From contig VBEI01000057.1 in the NCBI GenBank assembly GCA_005882715.1, positions 1-10,659 on the forward strand: a stretch of 10,659 nucleotides of DNA, written 5' to 3'. The notes under the pieces were generated by a model. That model saw nothing but the letters and a program-made list of their open reading frames with translations, had not been told where the DNA came from and did not search any database. The DNA is from Chloroflexota bacterium (GTDB lineage Bacteria > Chloroflexota > Dehalococcoidia > SM23-28-2 > RBG-16-64-32). Position numbers and translations under genes: made by a program. This document shows, piece by piece, positions 1 through 5,347 of this stretch (positions are counted from its first letter, which is position 1; each line of letters starts with the position of its first letter).

Positions 1-318
1 CGCGGCCTCCGCGAGGATGCGCTCGTCCTCGAGGGCGATGAGGGCGAAGGCGCGGCCGCCGGTACGCCCAGACGGGCTCGCCGGGGCGCGCGCCGTGGGG
101 GAGGGCTCTGGGTCGGGGCGCTCGGCGTCGCGGACCCAGCCGCGGATGAGGTCTGGGGAGGTGACGTCGTCCTTGAGGAAGAAGCGCTCGGCCTCCGGGA
201 TGGCCTGGAAGAAGGCGAGGAGGGCGTCTTCGTCGCCGGCGGCGAGACGGCGGACGAGAACCTCGGCGCCGTCGCGGAGGGCGACGGTCTTTGGGTAGGC
301 GGCGTCAGGCCAGGGCAT
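1..318 (-). CDS. GNAT-family N-acetyltransferase, N-terminal part (cut by window edge)
   Basis: An open frame runs from an ATG at 318-316 to the left edge, giving 106 codons with no stop. The protein begins MPWPDAAYPK and continues with RDGAEVLVRRLAAGDEDALL followed by a block starting AFFQAIPEAERFFL. This 'LRDG..v.iRpl...D...ll.FF..lp..sr.fl' pattern is typical of the first strand and helices of GNAT acetyltransferases, which transfer an acetyl group from acetyl-CoA to an amine. The acetyl-CoA-binding motif A (R/QxxGxG/A) would lie further on and is outside the window, so the substrate cannot be guessed. There is an acidic, Pro/Ala-rich insert around residues 70-85. No Shine-Dalgarno is visible upstream of the ATG, where the coding strand is pyrimidine-rich because of the GGAGAAA repeats. 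Fold assignment is fairly confident; function is not. Confidence 0.7.
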   Translation of the reverse strand, partial: MPWPDAAYPKTVALRDGAEVLVRRLAAGDEDALLAFFQAIPEAERFFLKDDVTSPDLIRGWVRDAERPDPEPSPTARAPASPSGRTGGRAFALIALEDERILAEAA

Positions 319-332
319 GGAATGAGAGTACA

Positions 333-357
333 GGAGAAAGGAGAAAGGAGAAAGGAG
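333..357. repeat. Heptanucleotide tandem repeat, GGAGAAA x3.5
   Basis: Three perfect back-to-back copies of GGAGAAA (333-339, 340-346, 347-353) are followed by GGAG. They lie 15 bases upstream of the GNAT start codon. The unit length, seven bases, matches the two other tracts in this window (370-392 and 1434-1478) although the unit sequence differs. Confidence 0.9.
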
Positions 358-369
358 CCGGAAAAGGTG

Positions 370-392
370 AGGTGTTAGGTGGTAGGTGTTAG
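370..392. repeat. Heptanucleotide tandem repeat, AGGTGKT x3.3
   Basis: AGGTGTT, AGGTGGT and AGGTGTT follow each other exactly, then AG. The tract begins 12 bases after the GGAGAAA tract. The stop codon of the small minus-strand gene at 389-580 falls inside its right end, so the repeat sets the end of that reading frame. Confidence 0.9.
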
Positions 393-580
393 TCGAGGCG
401 CTCGCGGGTGCGGGAGTCTTCGTCTTGCTTAAGGGCATGAAAGACGGCGGCGACTTCGTAGACGAAGTTGGGGCCGTCTTCCTCTGACGCCTTGACGAGG
501 GCGATCGCGATCAGCAGGATTTGCTCGTCGGTAAGGCGTTTTCGTGTGGAATGTCGAGCGATCGTGTCGGGTGCATCCAT
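389..580 (-). CDS. Small hypothetical protein, 63 aa
   Basis: The frame starts with ATG at 580-578 and ends with TAA inside the heptamer repeat. The product is highly charged, with no signal peptide or membrane segment. Residues 17-32 (LTDEQILLIAIALVKA) and 38-51 look like two amphipathic helices, and the tail is charged (KQDEDSRTRERLD). I recognise no family. Codon third positions are largely G/C as in the neighbours, and no better frame covers this stretch, which favours a real gene. No Shine-Dalgarno is seen. It lies behind the divergent nucleotidyltransferase and tandem to the GNAT gene. It could also be a chance ORF. Confidence 0.4.
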   Translation of the reverse strand: MDAPDTIARHSTRKRLTDEQILLIAIALVKASEEDGPNFVYEVAAVFHALKQDEDSRTRERLD

Positions 581-740
581 CGATTGTTAATCCGTAAAGT
601 GTCAAGTATTAGAGTAACGAAGGTGGGTTAATAAGCCGTAGGAAGACGGACAGAAATTGGTTGGAAAGTGCGATTGAGCGCCGTTTATGTGCGGTGTGGC
701 GCTAGCATCACAAAGGAACGTTCGTTACGCTAGTCATAAC

Positions 741-1433
741 ATGCACGCGCTTGTCATCGCGGGAGGCGAGGGGCAGAGGCTGCGGCCGCTAACGGACGAC
801 CGTCCGAAGGGGATGGTGCCGGTGGCCGGGAAGCCGATCCTGCAGCACCAGCTCGAGTGGCTGCGGAGCAACGGGCTCCGGCACGCGGTGATCGCCTGCG
901 GCTACCGCTACGACGTGATCGAGGAGTACTTCGAGGACGGCTCGCGCTTCGGGATCTCCGTGGGCTATTCGATCGAGCAGACGCCGCTGGGTCGCGGGGG
1001 CGCGCTGAAGCAGGCGTTCGCGCAGGTGCCGAGAGACGTTCCGTACGTGATCGCGACGAACGGGGACAACATTCAGACACAGCCACTGGCGCCGATGCTG
1101 CGACAGCACCTGCGAACGGGCGCCGTGGCGACGCTGCTTCTGACGCAGCTGCGCAGCCCGTACGGCATCGCGCAGCAGCGGGGGAAGCACATCACGGGGT
1201 TCGTCGAGAAGCCGTTGCTGTCGCACTGGCTTAACGCGGGGGTATACGTGCTCAACCGCGAGTTCCTGGAGGCGTGCCCGGACGTGGGCGACCATGAGGA
1301 CCATCTGTTCCCAACACTGGCGGCAGAGGGCAAGCTATACGGGTTTAGGTCGCGGGCATACTGGAAGGCGATCGACACGGTGAAGGACCTGAAGGAGGCG
1401 GAGACGGAGCTGTCGCTCCTGGCGGGGAAGTGA
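741..1433 (+). CDS. Sugar-1-phosphate nucleotidyltransferase (NDP-sugar pyrophosphorylase)
   Basis: This 230-aa protein belongs to the NTP_transferase family (GT-A fold), which joins an NTP and a sugar-1-phosphate into an NDP-sugar plus pyrophosphate in the cytoplasm. The signature GGEGQRLRPLT (residues 8-18) with RPK (21-23) is the nucleotide and pyrophosphate loop, followed by MVPVAGKPIL. NGDN (107-110) holds the metal-binding Asp. VEKP and NAGVYVLN follow as the sugar-binding strands, and WKAIDTVKDLKEAE near the end is the usual last helix. It has only the catalytic core, with no left-handed beta-helix as in GlmU or GMPP, so the sugar is unclear (mannose, glucose or heptose are possible). 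The frame stays open upstream to 687, but homology begins exactly at this ATG. No Shine-Dalgarno lies at a useful distance. A TACGCT (726-731) nine bases before the ATG could be a -10 of a leaderless transcript. Confidence 0.88.
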   Translation: MHALVIAGGEGQRLRPLTDDRPKGMVPVAGKPILQHQLEWLRSNGLRHAVIACGYRYDVIEEYFEDGSRFGISVGYSIEQTPLGRGGALKQAFAQVPRDVPYVIATNGDNIQTQPLAPMLRQHLRTGAVATLLLTQLRSPYGIAQQRGKHITGFVEKPLLSHWLNAGVYVLNREFLEACPDVGDHEDHLFPTLAAEGKLYGFRSRAYWKAIDTVKDLKEAETELSLLAGK

Positions 1434-1478
1434 GCTGCCAGCTGCCAGCTGTCAGCTATCAGTTGTCAGCTTTCAGCC
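1434..1478. repeat. Heptanucleotide tandem repeat, GCTGYCA x6
   Basis: Six heptamers follow each other without a gap directly after the nucleotidyltransferase stop codon: GCTGCCA, GCTGCCA, GCTGTCA, GCTATCA, GTTGTCA, GCTTTCA, then GCC. The copies drift gradually from one end to the other, as expected for slippage-driven growth followed by mutation. It is the third 7-bp-unit tract in the first 1.5 kb. Confidence 0.92.
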
Positions 1479-1511
1479 TTGGCGGGCTGAGGTTGACGGT
1501 CAGAGAGCGAG

Positions 1512-1540
1512 TCCCCCGATGAATCGGCGGTCTTTCTGCT
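1512..1540 (+). terminator. Terminator-like hairpin in module A
   Basis: CCCCCGA (1513-1519) pairs with TCGGCGG (1524-1530) around a TGAA loop, with one C-C mismatch, followed by TCTTTCTGCTTCTGTTTT. The U-tract is interrupted, so termination may be weak. It lies about 80 bases after the nucleotidyltransferase stop and may end that transcript. Confidence 0.4.
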
Positions 1541-1629
1541 TCTGTTTTCGGCGAAGAAGTGACATCCGGGCATTGATTTCGGGAAGACAAGCCGCCTACG
1601 CACATGGTCGAGCGGAGAGGCCATCACTT

Positions 1630-1715
1630 GGAGAGTGAACCGGTCGAGGACCGGCCCCACCTGATAAGTGAGGGGTTCGCCGCGAGGCGGATGGGGCGCA
1701 AGTCCCCCGCTCTCC
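1630..1715 (+). ncRNA. Candidate multi-branched structured RNA (module B)
   Basis: GGAGAGTG (1630-1637) can pair with CGCTCTCC (1708-1715) to close an 8-bp stem. Within it four hairpins fit side by side: CCGGTC/GACCGG (1640-1654), CCCCAC with GTGAGGG (1655-1675, one bulge), CGCC/GGCG with a GNRA-type GCGA loop (1678-1689), and GGGG/CCCC (1693-1707). A CTCTTTATATT stretch follows. I tested the shape by eye against glycine, THF, TPP, cobalamin and SAM riboswitches and saw no match. High GC makes some pairing expected by chance, so the call is tentative. Confidence 0.35.
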
Positions 1716-1778
1716 GCTCTTTATATTGACAATCGGCAACATCGGAGAGAGACTAGAGTTGCTTATCAGGTGGGGCCG
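1652..1778. repeat. 17-bp perfect inverted repeat, arms 1652-1668 and 1762-1778
   Basis: CGGCCCCACCTGATAAG at 1652-1668 is the exact reverse complement of CTTATCAGGTGGGGCCG at 1762-1778, with 93 bases between. Pairing of the arms would compete with two local structures: the second hairpin of module B uses the left arm, and the GC hairpin of module C uses the right arm. This could give two mutually exclusive RNA folds in front of the hairpin at 1801-1832. The right arm contains GGTGGGGCCGC, which resembles the T-box core GGUGGNACCGC with A replaced by G. Confidence 0.8.
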
Positions 1779-1800
1779 CCTCGGCGGTTCAGCAGGCAAG

Positions 1801-1832
1801 TCCCTCGATGGATCGGGGGGCTTTTCTGCTTC
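1801..1832 (+). terminator. Terminator-like hairpin in module C
   Basis: CCCTCGA (1802-1808) pairs with TCGGGGG (1813-1819) around a TGGA loop, including one T-G pair, and is followed by CTTTTCTGCTTC (1821-1832). The stem is intact and the tract is moderately U-rich. It sits directly after the right arm of the long inverted repeat, which is the order expected of an attenuator. It lies about 275 bases upstream of rplM. Confidence 0.45.
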
Positions 1833-1946
1833 GGGATTCGGGGAAGATGGCGTCGGCTCCGTTGATTTGGTCACGACTGGGGCGCTTGACCTCACGTTGA
1901 AACGGAGTCGGCAGCGTAGGGGCTGTTCCGTTCGGCCGCCGACCGG

Positions 1947-2061
1947 TAGACTATACGACTAGCGCCAGAAACCGGCGTACCAGGCGTTATCGGACCCGCC
2001 GCGCGGATACGCGGATACATGAATCAAGCACCGCAGCCAAGGCTGGGGGGCACGCGGCGGG
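1947..2061 (+). promoter_or_regulatory. Candidate rplM-rpsI promoter and structured leader
   Basis: Overlapping -10-like hexamers TAGACT (1947-1952) and TATACG (1952-1957) lie without a convincing -35. A transcript starting near 1964 would have a leader of about 144 nt. In it CCCGCCGCG (1995-2003) pairs perfectly with CGCGGCGGG (2053-2061), enclosing a tandem CGCGGATA x2 (2002-2017) and a CAGC-CAAG-GCTG hairpin. Earlier, GCGCC/GGCGT can form a small hairpin (1962-1978). The gene context suggests a ribosomal-protein autoregulatory leader, which is inference. I recognise no described L13 leader. Confidence 0.4.
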
Positions 2062-2107
2062 GAGACCCACAAGCGCCTACGCCGACGACCGTGTAAGGAA
2101 CCAACGA

Positions 2108-2704
2108 ATGAGCCGCGCAAAAACCTATAGCCTCAGCGCCAGAGACATCCAAAAGTCCTGGCACGTCATCGACGCCGACGGCCAGACCCTTGGCCGTCTC
2201 TCGACACGCGTGGCGTCGTTACTGATGGGCAAGCATAAGCCGACCTACTCCCCCCACCTCGACATGGGAGACTTCGTAATCGTCGTCAACGCGCAGAAGG
2301 TCCGCGTCACCGGCAAGAAGCTCGACGATAAGATCTACTACCGCCACACCGGCTATATGGGCGGGCTCAAGGAGACCCCCCTCGGCGATATGCTCCAGCG
2401 CCAGCCCCGCCGCGTCATCGAGCTGTCCGTCCGAGGCATGCTCCCCCGCAACCGCCTCGCCCGCCACCTCCTGCGCCATCTTAAGGTCTACGCCGGTCCC
2501 GACCATCCCCACGAGGCGCAGGTGAACGCTCGCCCAGGACCCGTCTCCCGTCGCACAAAGCCTCGTCCGCGACCGCAAGCCAGCGCTGAAGCCGCCGCCC
2601 CGCAACCTTCCGCCACCAAGCCTCGTGCGCGCGCCGGCCGAGCGGCGGCGGCCAAGGCGGCCCCTGCCCGTAAGCCGCGCCGTTCCGGAGGAACAAAGGC
2701 ATGA
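2108..2704 (+). CDS. rplM: 50S ribosomal protein L13 with C-terminal extension
   Basis: L13 is an early-assembly protein of the large ribosomal subunit. Residues 1-138 match the family end to end: W18HVIDADGQTLGRLST, then LLMGKHKPTYSPHLDMGDFV, the NAQKVRVTGKK block, YYRHTGYMGGLK, VRGMLPRNRLAR and HPHEAQ. Most L13 proteins end a few residues after HPHEAQ at about 142-150 aa, but this one has 198. The last 60 residues are a low-complexity tail of Ala, Pro, Arg and Lys. AAGGAA (2095-2100) is well placed before the ATG. The stop overlaps the rpsI start as ATGA, so the two are translationally coupled. The tail could have grown in the space before rpsI; its role is unknown. Confidence 0.97.
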   Translation: MSRAKTYSLSARDIQKSWHVIDADGQTLGRLSTRVASLLMGKHKPTYSPHLDMGDFVIVVNAQKVRVTGKKLDDKIYYRHTGYMGGLKETPLGDMLQRQPRRVIELSVRGMLPRNRLARHLLRHLKVYAGPDHPHEAQVNARPGPVSRRTKPRPRPQASAEAAAPQPSATKPRARAGRAAAAKAAPARKPRRSGGTKA

Positions 2705-3123
2705 CACAAGAGCAATCAGCAACAACCCTGCCCAGCGGCCAGTACCACTACGGCACGGGCCGCCGCAAGACCACGGTAGCGCGCGTCCGCCTGTACTCAG
2801 GGTCGGGCAACTACCACATCAACGAGCGGCCGTACCTGGAGATGTTCACGCGGCCATTGCACCAGAACAAGCTGCGCTTGCCGTTCGACGCCGCCGAGCT
2901 GGCGGGCAACTTCGACGTCCACGCCAAGGTTGCCGGAGGTGGCGTCAGCGCTTGGGCCGACGCGATCGCCCACGGCATCGCCCGCGCGCTCGTCTCCTAC
3001 GACGAGAAGCTGCGCCCGGCTATGCGCAAGGCCGGCCTGCTGACGCGGGATTCCCGCATCAAGGAGCGCAAGAAGCCCGGGCTCAAGCGCGCCCGCAAGG
3101 CCCCTCAGTACACGAAGCGCTAA
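2701..3123 (+). CDS. rpsI: 30S ribosomal protein S9
   Basis: S9 is a small-subunit protein whose C-terminal tail reaches the P-site tRNA. The 140-aa product has the expected order: YHYGTGRRKTTVARVRLYSG near the N-terminus, then NYHINERPYLEMF, then VAGGGVSAWADAIAHGIARAL, then LRPAMRKAGLLTRDSRIKERKK. It ends with KRARKAPQYTKR, including the conserved Lys-Arg C-terminus. GGAGG (2687-2691) lies nine bases before the ATG, inside the end of rplM. Gene order rplM-rpsI is conserved across bacteria. Nothing looks unusual. Confidence 0.98.
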   Translation: MTQEQSATTLPSGQYHYGTGRRKTTVARVRLYSGSGNYHINERPYLEMFTRPLHQNKLRLPFDAAELAGNFDVHAKVAGGGVSAWADAIAHGIARALVSYDEKLRPAMRKAGLLTRDSRIKERKKPGLKRARKAPQYTKR

Positions 3124-3155
3124 TCGTACCCGGTGACCCAACGGGCGCCGAATCT

Positions 3156-3176
3156 CCGCGGAGCTCTCCTCCGTGG
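3156..3176. terminator. Hairpin between convergent rpsI and DinB gene
   Basis: CCGCGGAG (3156-3163) pairs with CTCCGTGG (3169-3176) over 8 bp, including one G-T, around a 5-base loop. It lies between two convergent genes, a position suited to a two-way terminator, but no T-run follows on either strand. Confidence 0.35.
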
Positions 3177-3179
3177 CAG

Positions 3180-3667
3180 CTACTGGCTACGAGTTGCTTC
3201 GCTCGCGAAGGCGATGCCCTCCAGCCCCGGCGTCTCCACGCCCCGCTGGCTGAGAATGCTGACGATGTGGGCGCGGTGCTCCGTAGCGTGGTTGATCGCC
3301 TGGATCAATAGCACCGACGCCGGAATCTCGTAAGGCACCCCGCGATAGGTGCCTCGAAGCACCTCGGCTGGTTGCGTACGCTCGGCGATTTCGATTAGCG
3401 CCTCGCCGCTCGCCGTAGCGCTCGTTCGAATCGCGTCGAACCCCGCGAACGGCAGGTCTTCCGGCCGCGTTTCCGGCGGCCTCTCGGTAAACTCGCCCAC
3501 ATAGCGCGCCTCGGACGCGAACAGGTGCACCAGTGTATCTCGAACCGCGCCGTAGGTGCCGGGCGCTGTCGCCGCCAGGTCGTCCTCACTCAAACTGGCA
3601 CAGCCATCGAGCAGCGCAGGTTCGCCCGGAGGTTGTGCCGGAAGAGTTCGGCCGCGGTGCTCGCCAT
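3180..3667 (-). pseudogene. DinB-family protein, split by a one-base frameshift
   Basis: Read from ATG at 3667-3665, the first frame gives MASTAAELFRHNLRANLR and then goes out of frame to a stop at 3592-3590. The next frame continues as LLDGCASLSEDDLAATAPGT to the end at 3180. Together they form one normal DinB domain of about 162 aa. The join is near 3613-3617, where one base (for example a C in a CC run) seems missing. DinB proteins are four-helix-bundle, metal-binding proteins with varied or unknown enzyme roles, some thiol-dependent. The His triad is preserved: H in DTLVHLF and the pair in NHATEHRAHI. The gene starts six bases after the upstream SnoaL-like stop, so they form an operon. 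If the missing base is an assembly error the gene is intact. Otherwise a TTG start at 3593 gives only a 137-aa N-truncated product. Confidence 0.8.
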
Positions 3668-3673
3668 CTTTGC

Positions 3674-4042
3674 CTAGGACGCCGCCGGTGGCGGCCCGAA
3701 GAAGCCGACGATGCTCTGGAGCCGCCCGTCCTCCGACAACCTCCCGATGTCGATTCCCTCCATCCCGGTGGAGCCGTCCGGTGACGTCATCTTCCAGGCG
3801 AATCGTAGCCGTCCATGATGCTCGTCGATGCCGCTGGTGGGAAGTATGCCCGCTCCTGGCATCTGCTTGTGGAACTGCGAGATCAGCGCCACCAAAGCTT
3901 CTCTTCCGGCAGCATCGGACATCGGGTCCGTATATCGGCCGTCATCCGCCCAGGCCTTCTCGAGCAGCTGTCGCCGCTTGCCTTCGTCCTTCTCGTTCCA
4001 GGCGGCCATGTATGCGTGGACGATTTCGTTCGTGTTTGCCAT
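3674..4042 (-). CDS. SnoaL/NTF2-like protein, 122 aa
   Basis: The start MANTNEIVHAYMAAWNEKDE (ATG at 4042-4040) is chosen because AAGGAG lies seven bases upstream and homology starts here; an earlier in-frame ATG exists at 4090. The pattern AYMAAWNEKD, WADDGRYTDP, LRFAW and an ending on FFG is the cone-shaped alpha+beta barrel of the NTF2/SnoaL superfamily, which binds small hydrophobic ligands or acts as isomerase, cyclase or hydrolase. No specific reaction can be assigned. It is a clear paralog of the gene at 6712-7101: the two align without gaps over about 107 residues with roughly half identical. It is first in an operon with the DinB gene and divergent from the SDR gene. Confidence 0.85.
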   Translation of the reverse strand: MANTNEIVHAYMAAWNEKDEGKRRQLLEKAWADDGRYTDPMSDAAGREALVALISQFHKQMPGAGILPTSGIDEHHGRLRFAWKMTSPDGSTGMEGIDIGRLSEDGRLQSIVGFFGPPPAAS

Positions 4043-4105
4043 GCGACTCTCCTTCTGTCCCTGCGGTGGCGACATGTTACCACCATACATATACTACGGA
4101 GCGCT
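4043..4105. promoter_or_regulatory. Divergent promoter region, SnoaL-like gene and SDR
   Basis: Sixty-three bases separate the two start codons. Toward the SDR, TATACT (4090-4095) is a good -10, and GGAG (4098-4101) lies four bases before the ATG, so the leader would be almost absent. No strong -35 is seen. Toward the SnoaL-like gene, TAACAT (4079-4074) is a possible -10 followed by AAGGAG. The stretch is A/T-rich relative to its surroundings. Confidence 0.45.
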
Positions 4106-4936
4106 ATGCCCGAATCCGAGGGGCCGCAGCTCCTCAGCGGCAAAGTCGCGATCGTTACCGGCGCCGGACGCTACCGCGGTATCGGCCGCCACATCGCCCT
4201 GGCGCTCGCGCGCAACGGGGCCGACGTCGTCATCACCGGCTCCGGACGTCCGCAAGAGTCCTTTCCGCCGGACGAGCGCCAGATCGGCTGGCGCGACATC
4301 GATTCGGTCGCTGAGGAGGTCGTTCGTCTAGGCCACCGTGCTCTCCCCCTCGTCGTCGACATCACCAAGCCGGACGACTGCGACCGCCTCGTAAACGAAG
4401 CCAGACGCGAGTTCGGGCGAATAGACTTCCTCGTCAACAACGCCGCCGCAGGCCGCGGGCGCGACCGCGTCCCGCTCCTCGATCTCGAAGAGAGCGAGTG
4501 GCGCCGCGTGCTCGACGTCAACCTCAACGGGACATTCCTTGTGACCAAAGCCGTCGGCCGCGCCCTCGTCGAGCAGGGCGAGGGCGGCCGCATCGTCAAC
4601 ATCGGCTCTATCGCCGGCCGCCAGGGCTTGCCCAGCTTCGGCGCCTATGCCGTTACGAAGGCCGGCCTCGTCCTCTTCACGCAAGTCCTCGCCGCCGAGC
4701 TTGCGGCCCACAAGATCAACGTAAACTGCGTCTGCCCCGGTCTTACGAACACGTATCGCATGGAGGACGTAACCCGCCCAGGGCCGATCCGAGACGCCGT
4801 CATGGCCACAATTCCGCTCCGTCGCGCGGGTGAGCCAGGCGAGGTGGGCGAGCTGGTAGCGTTCCTCTGCGGCCCGGATGCCTCGTACATCCACGGCCAG
4901 ACGATCAATATCGACGGTGGGCGGCTGATGATCTGA
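4106..4936 (+). CDS. Short-chain dehydrogenase/reductase (SDR), 276 aa
   Basis: This is a classical SDR, an NAD(P)-dependent oxidoreductase with a Rossmann fold. TGAGRYRGIG (residues 18-27) is the dinucleotide loop, NNAA is at 111-114, and the active-site residues are Asn139, Ser168 (in IVNIGSIAG), Tyr181 and Lys185 (YAVTK). CPGLTNT and the closing IHGQTINIDGG are standard C-terminal elements. The glycine loop carries two more residues than the usual TGxxxGIG. The set resembles 3-oxoacyl-ACP-reductase-like or alcohol dehydrogenases; the substrate cannot be told. The frame is open upstream to 3815, but that part overlaps the SnoaL-like gene, and homology begins with KVAIVTGAG. The start at 4106 has GGAG four bases upstream. 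A vapC remnant follows immediately. Confidence 0.92.
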   Translation: MPESEGPQLLSGKVAIVTGAGRYRGIGRHIALALARNGADVVITGSGRPQESFPPDERQIGWRDIDSVAEEVVRLGHRALPLVVDITKPDDCDRLVNEARREFGRIDFLVNNAAAGRGRDRVPLLDLEESEWRRVLDVNLNGTFLVTKAVGRALVEQGEGGRIVNIGSIAGRQGLPSFGAYAVTKAGLVLFTQVLAAELAAHKINVNCVCPGLTNTYRMEDVTRPGPIRDAVMATIPLRRAGEPGEVGELVAFLCGPDASYIHGQTINIDGGRLMI

Positions 4937-4937
4937 G

Positions 4938-5258
4938 CGTCCCCGGGATTTCATCGCGGACGGAATGAATGATCTCGTGCTGAGCGCCGCCACTGCGTGG
5001 GAGATCGCCATAAAGCACGCCAACGGACAGCTTGAGCTGCCGGATCACCCCGAGGCTTACGTCGCATTGCGAATGGGCCTCGACGATCTCGACCCTTTGC
5101 CCATCGAGCTCAGCCACGCCCTTCGCGCCGGCACGCTGCCACCTATTCACCGAGATCCGTTCGACCGGCTACTCGTGGCGCAGAGCCAGCTAGAGGAGCT
5201 TCCTATCCTCACCCCGGACCCGAATATCGCGCGCTACCGAGTATCCGTTATATGGTAG
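4938..5258 (+). pseudogene. vapC: VapC-type PIN-domain toxin, N-terminus missing
   Basis: The frame is open from just after the SDR stop. It reads as the middle and end of a VapC ribonuclease: FIADGMNDLVLSAATAWEIA, then LPDHPEAYV, PLPIELSHALRAG, HRDPFDRLLVAQ and a final RYRVSVIW. Intact relatives have about 30-35 more residues in front, including the first catalytic Asp in LLDTHAL, and that part is absent because SDR coding sequence lies there. The second acidic residue (AWEIAIK) and the third (DPFDR) remain. An ATG at 4965 could start a 97-aa product, but it would lack a catalytic Asp. No antitoxin gene is adjacent. It is most likely a deletion remnant. Confidence 0.8.
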
Positions 5259-5347
5259 CCCACCCGGGGGCGGGGCGGAGGCGTGCTTGGTGTGCTCCGG
5301 TCGAACGGCTGCCCTGAGAGCCGGACGACAGCTATCTTAGAAGGCCT

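Larger units (their letters stand above)
1507..1849 (+). repeat. Three diverged copies of a hairpin module (A, B, C)
   Basis: Module A (1507-1560) and module C (1796-1849) align over about 52 bases at roughly three quarters identity. Each has GCRAGTCCCYCG, a short hairpin, CTTTyTGCTTC, then TTCGGsGAAG. Module B shares the core GCAAGTCCCCCG (1698-1709) followed by a CT-rich stretch ending CTCTTTATATT. B and C also share, 10-20 bases upstream of that core, a GC hairpin: CGCC-GCGA-GGCG at 1678-1689 in B and CCGC-CTCG-GCGG at 1776-1787 in C. A partial match, CGGTCAG, precedes the core in A. I see no coding potential here on either strand. The copies could be tandem regulatory RNA units or members of a genome-wide interspersed repeat. 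Confidence 0.65.

Noticed and set aside
600..605. TTGACA on the minus strand as the -35 of the 63-aa gene
   Set aside because: It is only 20 bases from the ATG, so the implied start site falls inside the gene, and no -10 fits at 16-18 bases.
677..703. AGCGCC...GGCGCT inverted repeat before the nucleotidyltransferase
   Set aside because: A 6-bp arm with a 15-base gap in GC-rich DNA is expected by chance.
754..1378. Long minus-strand ORFs opposite the nucleotidyltransferase
   Set aside because: Arg/Ser/Ala-rich shadow frames of a well-supported plus-strand gene.
1757..1832. A canonical T-box leader
   Set aside because: The core reads GGTGGGGCCGC rather than GGUGGNACCGC, I could not build stem I with a specifier loop, and the downstream gene is a ribosomal protein gene, not an aminoacyl-tRNA synthetase or amino-acid gene. 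Kept only as a hypothesis.
1596..1962. Overlapping ORFs of 65-99 codons on both strands in the gap before rplM
   Set aside because: Low-complexity Pro/Arg/Ser products with no recognisable motif, overlapping the repeated hairpins; typical of open frames in GC-rich non-coding DNA.
1861..2100. RNase P RNA, tmRNA or cobalamin riboswitch
   Set aside because: Searched by eye for the conserved blocks of each (GAGGAAAGUCC, GGUUCGAUUCC, GCCACUG) on the plus strand and found none; GGGGAGACCC alone is not enough.
3421..3440. tRNA T-loop-like GTTCGAATC
   Set aside because: It lies inside the DinB reading frame and no acceptor stem or anticodon arm can be drawn around it.
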